From CAZNPL01 sp964574815 (GTDB lineage Bacteria; Planctomycetota; Phycisphaerae; UBA1845): a stretch of DNA of 6,218 nt. Below are positions 5,382 to 6,218 of the stretch, in pieces (within the stretch, counting starts at the first letter, position 1; the number at the start of each line of letters is the position of its first letter). Below the pieces are notes generated by a model that was given only the letters and a program-made list of their open reading frames with translations, did not search any database and had not been told where the DNA came from. The position numbers and the translations under genes are program-made. The DNA lies in the NCBI GenBank assembly GCA_964574815.1, contig CAZNPL010000082.1, forward strand, positions 1 to 6,218, written 5' to 3'.

Positions 5382-6218
5382 AGAAGACCATGGCCAACCC
5401 GCATCAGAGCCGGGAGCGCCAGCGACCGGACCCGCCAACGCGAGCCGAGCCGCGAGCGCCGGCGCCTGTCTTCTTTACGAAACGGACGCAAAACCGGCTC
5501 GGGAGCGAGAAACTCTGCCAGTCGCAGCTTGCCCCGCCCGGAGGGCCATCGCCTCCGTGCCTGTTCTTACCGAACGAACCCAAAGCCGCGCGAGTCGTTC
5601 CGCCTCAGGCGGATCAGTTCTCAGTTGTCAGTCGTCAGCTATCAGGCCGCCGAGCGGCCGCCGTGGCCCATCGGAGCCGGGAGCGCCAGCGACCGGACCT
5701 TCAATCGCCCACACACCAACAAGCGCCGGCGCCAAACGAACCCATCGCGGCGCGAGTTGTCAGTGCTCAGTTTTCAGTTGTCAGCCGTACCGCGCCCACG
5801 CCCAAGTCCCGCCCCCGGCAATCGAGAGCATCGCAAGCGCCCGCGCCAAACGAACCCATCGCGGCGCGAGTTGTCAGTGCTCAGTTTTCAGTCATCAGCC
5901 GTACCGCGCCCACGCCCAAGTCCCGCCCCCGGCAATCGAGAGCATCGCAAGCGCCCGCGCCAAACGAACCCAAGGCACCCCTTTGGATCTGCGCCTATCT
6001 GCGAAATCTGCGGACCAGATTTCGAAACAAACCCAAGCGGGGCGCAAGTCGTCAGTCACCGCCGGCCGCGCCCCGGATCAGAGCCGGGAGCGCCAGCGAC
6101 CAGACCCCGAGCACGGCCGAGCCGCAAGCGCCTGCCGCCCCAAAGCGCCAGCGCCAAACGAACCCATCGCGGCGCGAGTGGTCAGTGCTCAGTTTTCAGT
6201 TGTCAGAGGTGCCCGCTG
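5379..6218 (+). CDS. Possible repeat-containing protein, open at the window end (doubtful)
   Basis: From the ATG at 5379, 280 codons are open with no stop before the window ends, so the gene would be partial at its 3' end. In favour: a consensus Shine-Dalgarno, and an internal 114-bp repeat whose length is exactly 38 codons, so the peptide repeats in frame (QTNPSRRELSVLSFQ recurs). Against: the product is very rich in Arg, Pro and Ser with no hydrophobic core. The DNA consists of intergenic-type repeats, including heptamer arrays and a GC-rich element that appears in two different reading frames (about 5409 and 6081), which is not how a protein repeat behaves. All three + frames are free of stops here, so openness is not specific to this frame. 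It encodes no domain I recognise. Most likely this is a repeat region rather than a gene. Confidence 0.25.
   Translation, partial: MRRPWPTRIRAGSASDRTRQREPSRERRRLSSLRNGRKTGSGARNSASRSLPRPEGHRLRACSYRTNPKPRESFRLRRISSQLSVVSYQAAERPPWPIGAGSASDRTFNRPHTNKRRRQTNPSRRELSVLSFQLSAVPRPRPSPAPGNREHRKRPRQTNPSRRELSVLSFQSSAVPRPRPSPAPGNREHRKRPRQTNPRHPFGSAPICEICGPDFETNPSGAQVVSHRRPRPGSEPGAPATRPRARPSRKRLPPQSASAKRTHRGASGQCSVFSCQRCPL
5407..5430. repeat. GC-rich dispersed repeat, copy 1
   Basis: This 24-base element, GAGCCGGGAGCGCCAGC plus GACCGGA, has an identical copy at 5674-5697 and a third at 6081-6104 that differs only at its 3' end (CAGA for CGGA). The copies are unevenly spaced, which marks an interspersed element rather than a tandem array. 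Confidence 0.75.
5599..5613. repeat. Perfect inverted repeat
   Basis: TCCGCC (5599-5604) and GGCGGA (5608-5613) are exact arms around TCA. The hairpin abuts the heptamer array that starts at 5614. Confidence 0.5.
5614..5646. repeat. TCAGTNN heptamer array 1
   Basis: Four full 7-base units in register (TCAGTTC, TCAGTTG, TCAGTCG, TCAGCTA), then a partial TCAGG. The array sits between two perfect hairpins, 5599-5613 and GGCCGC/GCGGCC at 5645-5659. Confidence 0.75.
5645..5659. repeat. Perfect inverted repeat
   Basis: GGCCGC (5645-5650) and GCGGCC (5654-5659) are exact arms around CGA, directly after heptamer array 1. Confidence 0.5.
5674..5697. repeat. GC-rich dispersed repeat, copy 2
   Basis: Identical over 24 bases to 5407-5430. 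The two copies lie 267 bases apart. Confidence 0.75.
5731..5972. repeat. 114-bp tandem repeat, two copies plus a partial third
   Basis: Unit 1 is 5731-5844 and unit 2 is 5845-5958. They differ at only two of 114 positions (TG at 5779-5780 against CA at 5893-5894). A third copy stops after 14 bases (5959-5972). Similarity extends upstream of unit 1 to about 5721 with one mismatch. Each unit contains a TCAGTNN heptamer array (5760-5787 and 5874-5901). The near identity points to recent duplication. A further partial copy lies at 6153-6206. Confidence 0.9.
6002..6024. repeat. Nine-base-pair perfect inverted repeat
   Basis: CGAAATCTG (6002-6010) and CAGATTTCG (6016-6024) are exact inverted arms around a 5-base loop, CGGAC. 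The stretch before it repeats ATCTGCG-like words (5987, 5997 and 6006). No T tract follows, so a terminator role is unlikely. Confidence 0.6.
6081..6104. repeat. GC-rich dispersed repeat, copy 3 (diverged end)
   Basis: The first 20 bases match copies 1 and 2; the last four read CAGA rather than CGGA. It sits in a different reading phase relative to the ATG at 5379 from the other two copies. Confidence 0.65.
6153..6206. repeat. Partial copy of the 114-bp unit with heptamer array
   Basis: These 54 bases match the first half of the 114-bp unit with one difference (GTGG for GTTG at 6178-6181). They include TCAGTGC, TCAGTTT and TCAGTTG heptamers from 6182. The match stops at 6206, just before the window end. 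Confidence 0.8.

Noticed and set aside
5185..5491. Two short minus-strand ORFs near 5185-5491
   Set aside because: They overlap each other in different frames, lack ribosome sites and match no family; one crosses the strong + strand Shine-Dalgarno.
5731..6206. CRISPR array
   Set aside because: Repeats do not alternate with unique spacers of constant length. The 114-bp units are identical throughout, and the heptamers are contiguous.

Overview
The window is GC-rich bacterial DNA, most likely from a metagenome-assembled or draft genome: it contains a run of exactly 100 N (2533-2632), a common placeholder for a scaffold gap of unknown length. The last 800 bases carry dispersed GC-rich motifs and TCAGTNN heptamer arrays. 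From general familiarity I associate these with Planctomycetota, so that phylum is my best guess, held with modest confidence. No rRNA, tRNA, CRISPR array or transposase is visible.

Layout. 1-647 is upstream DNA with small stem-loops, a perfect TATAAT box at 317-322 and no convincing gene. A doubtful small ORF (343-651) ends in an ATGA overlap with the next start. 648-2532 encodes the N-terminal part of a STAND/NACHT-type P-loop NTPase, with a Walker A-like loop, Walker B, an arginine sensor and a winged-helix-like RLAHDSLRDF motif, followed by HEAT (PBS-lyase-type) repeats. The repeats are cut by the N gap and resume directly after it in a different frame (2635 onward). That frame stays open to 3915 and adds a helical region, a Pro/Ala-rich linker and a C-terminal domain I do not recognise. 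I read 648-3915 as most probably one large protein (NACHT-like NTPase, HEAT repeats, unknown C-terminal domain) broken by an assembly gap in repetitive sequence. After a 144-240 base spacer holding a 14-bp palindrome comes a NYN-domain (PIN-like) ribonuclease gene (4060 or 4156 to 5019), closed by a good intrinsic terminator (5039-5065).

5061-6218 is repeat-rich. It holds two near-identical 114-bp tandem units, four heptamer arrays, three copies of a roughly 24-bp GC-rich element and several perfect hairpins. No stop trinucleotide occurs on the + strand in any frame from about 5383 to the end. One of these frames begins with a textbook Shine-Dalgarno and ATG (5364-5381) and runs off the window for 280 codons. 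It may be a real repeat protein, but more likely it is an interspersed-repeat region that happens to be open.

Working hypothesis: a STAND NTPase with a repeat sensor next to a metal-dependent RNase resembles the sensor-plus-nuclease logic of bacterial conflict and anti-phage systems. The NTPase would sense a trigger through the HEAT and C-terminal regions, and the NYN protein would cut RNA. The domain calls are supported by visible motifs; the functional link is inferred from adjacency only.
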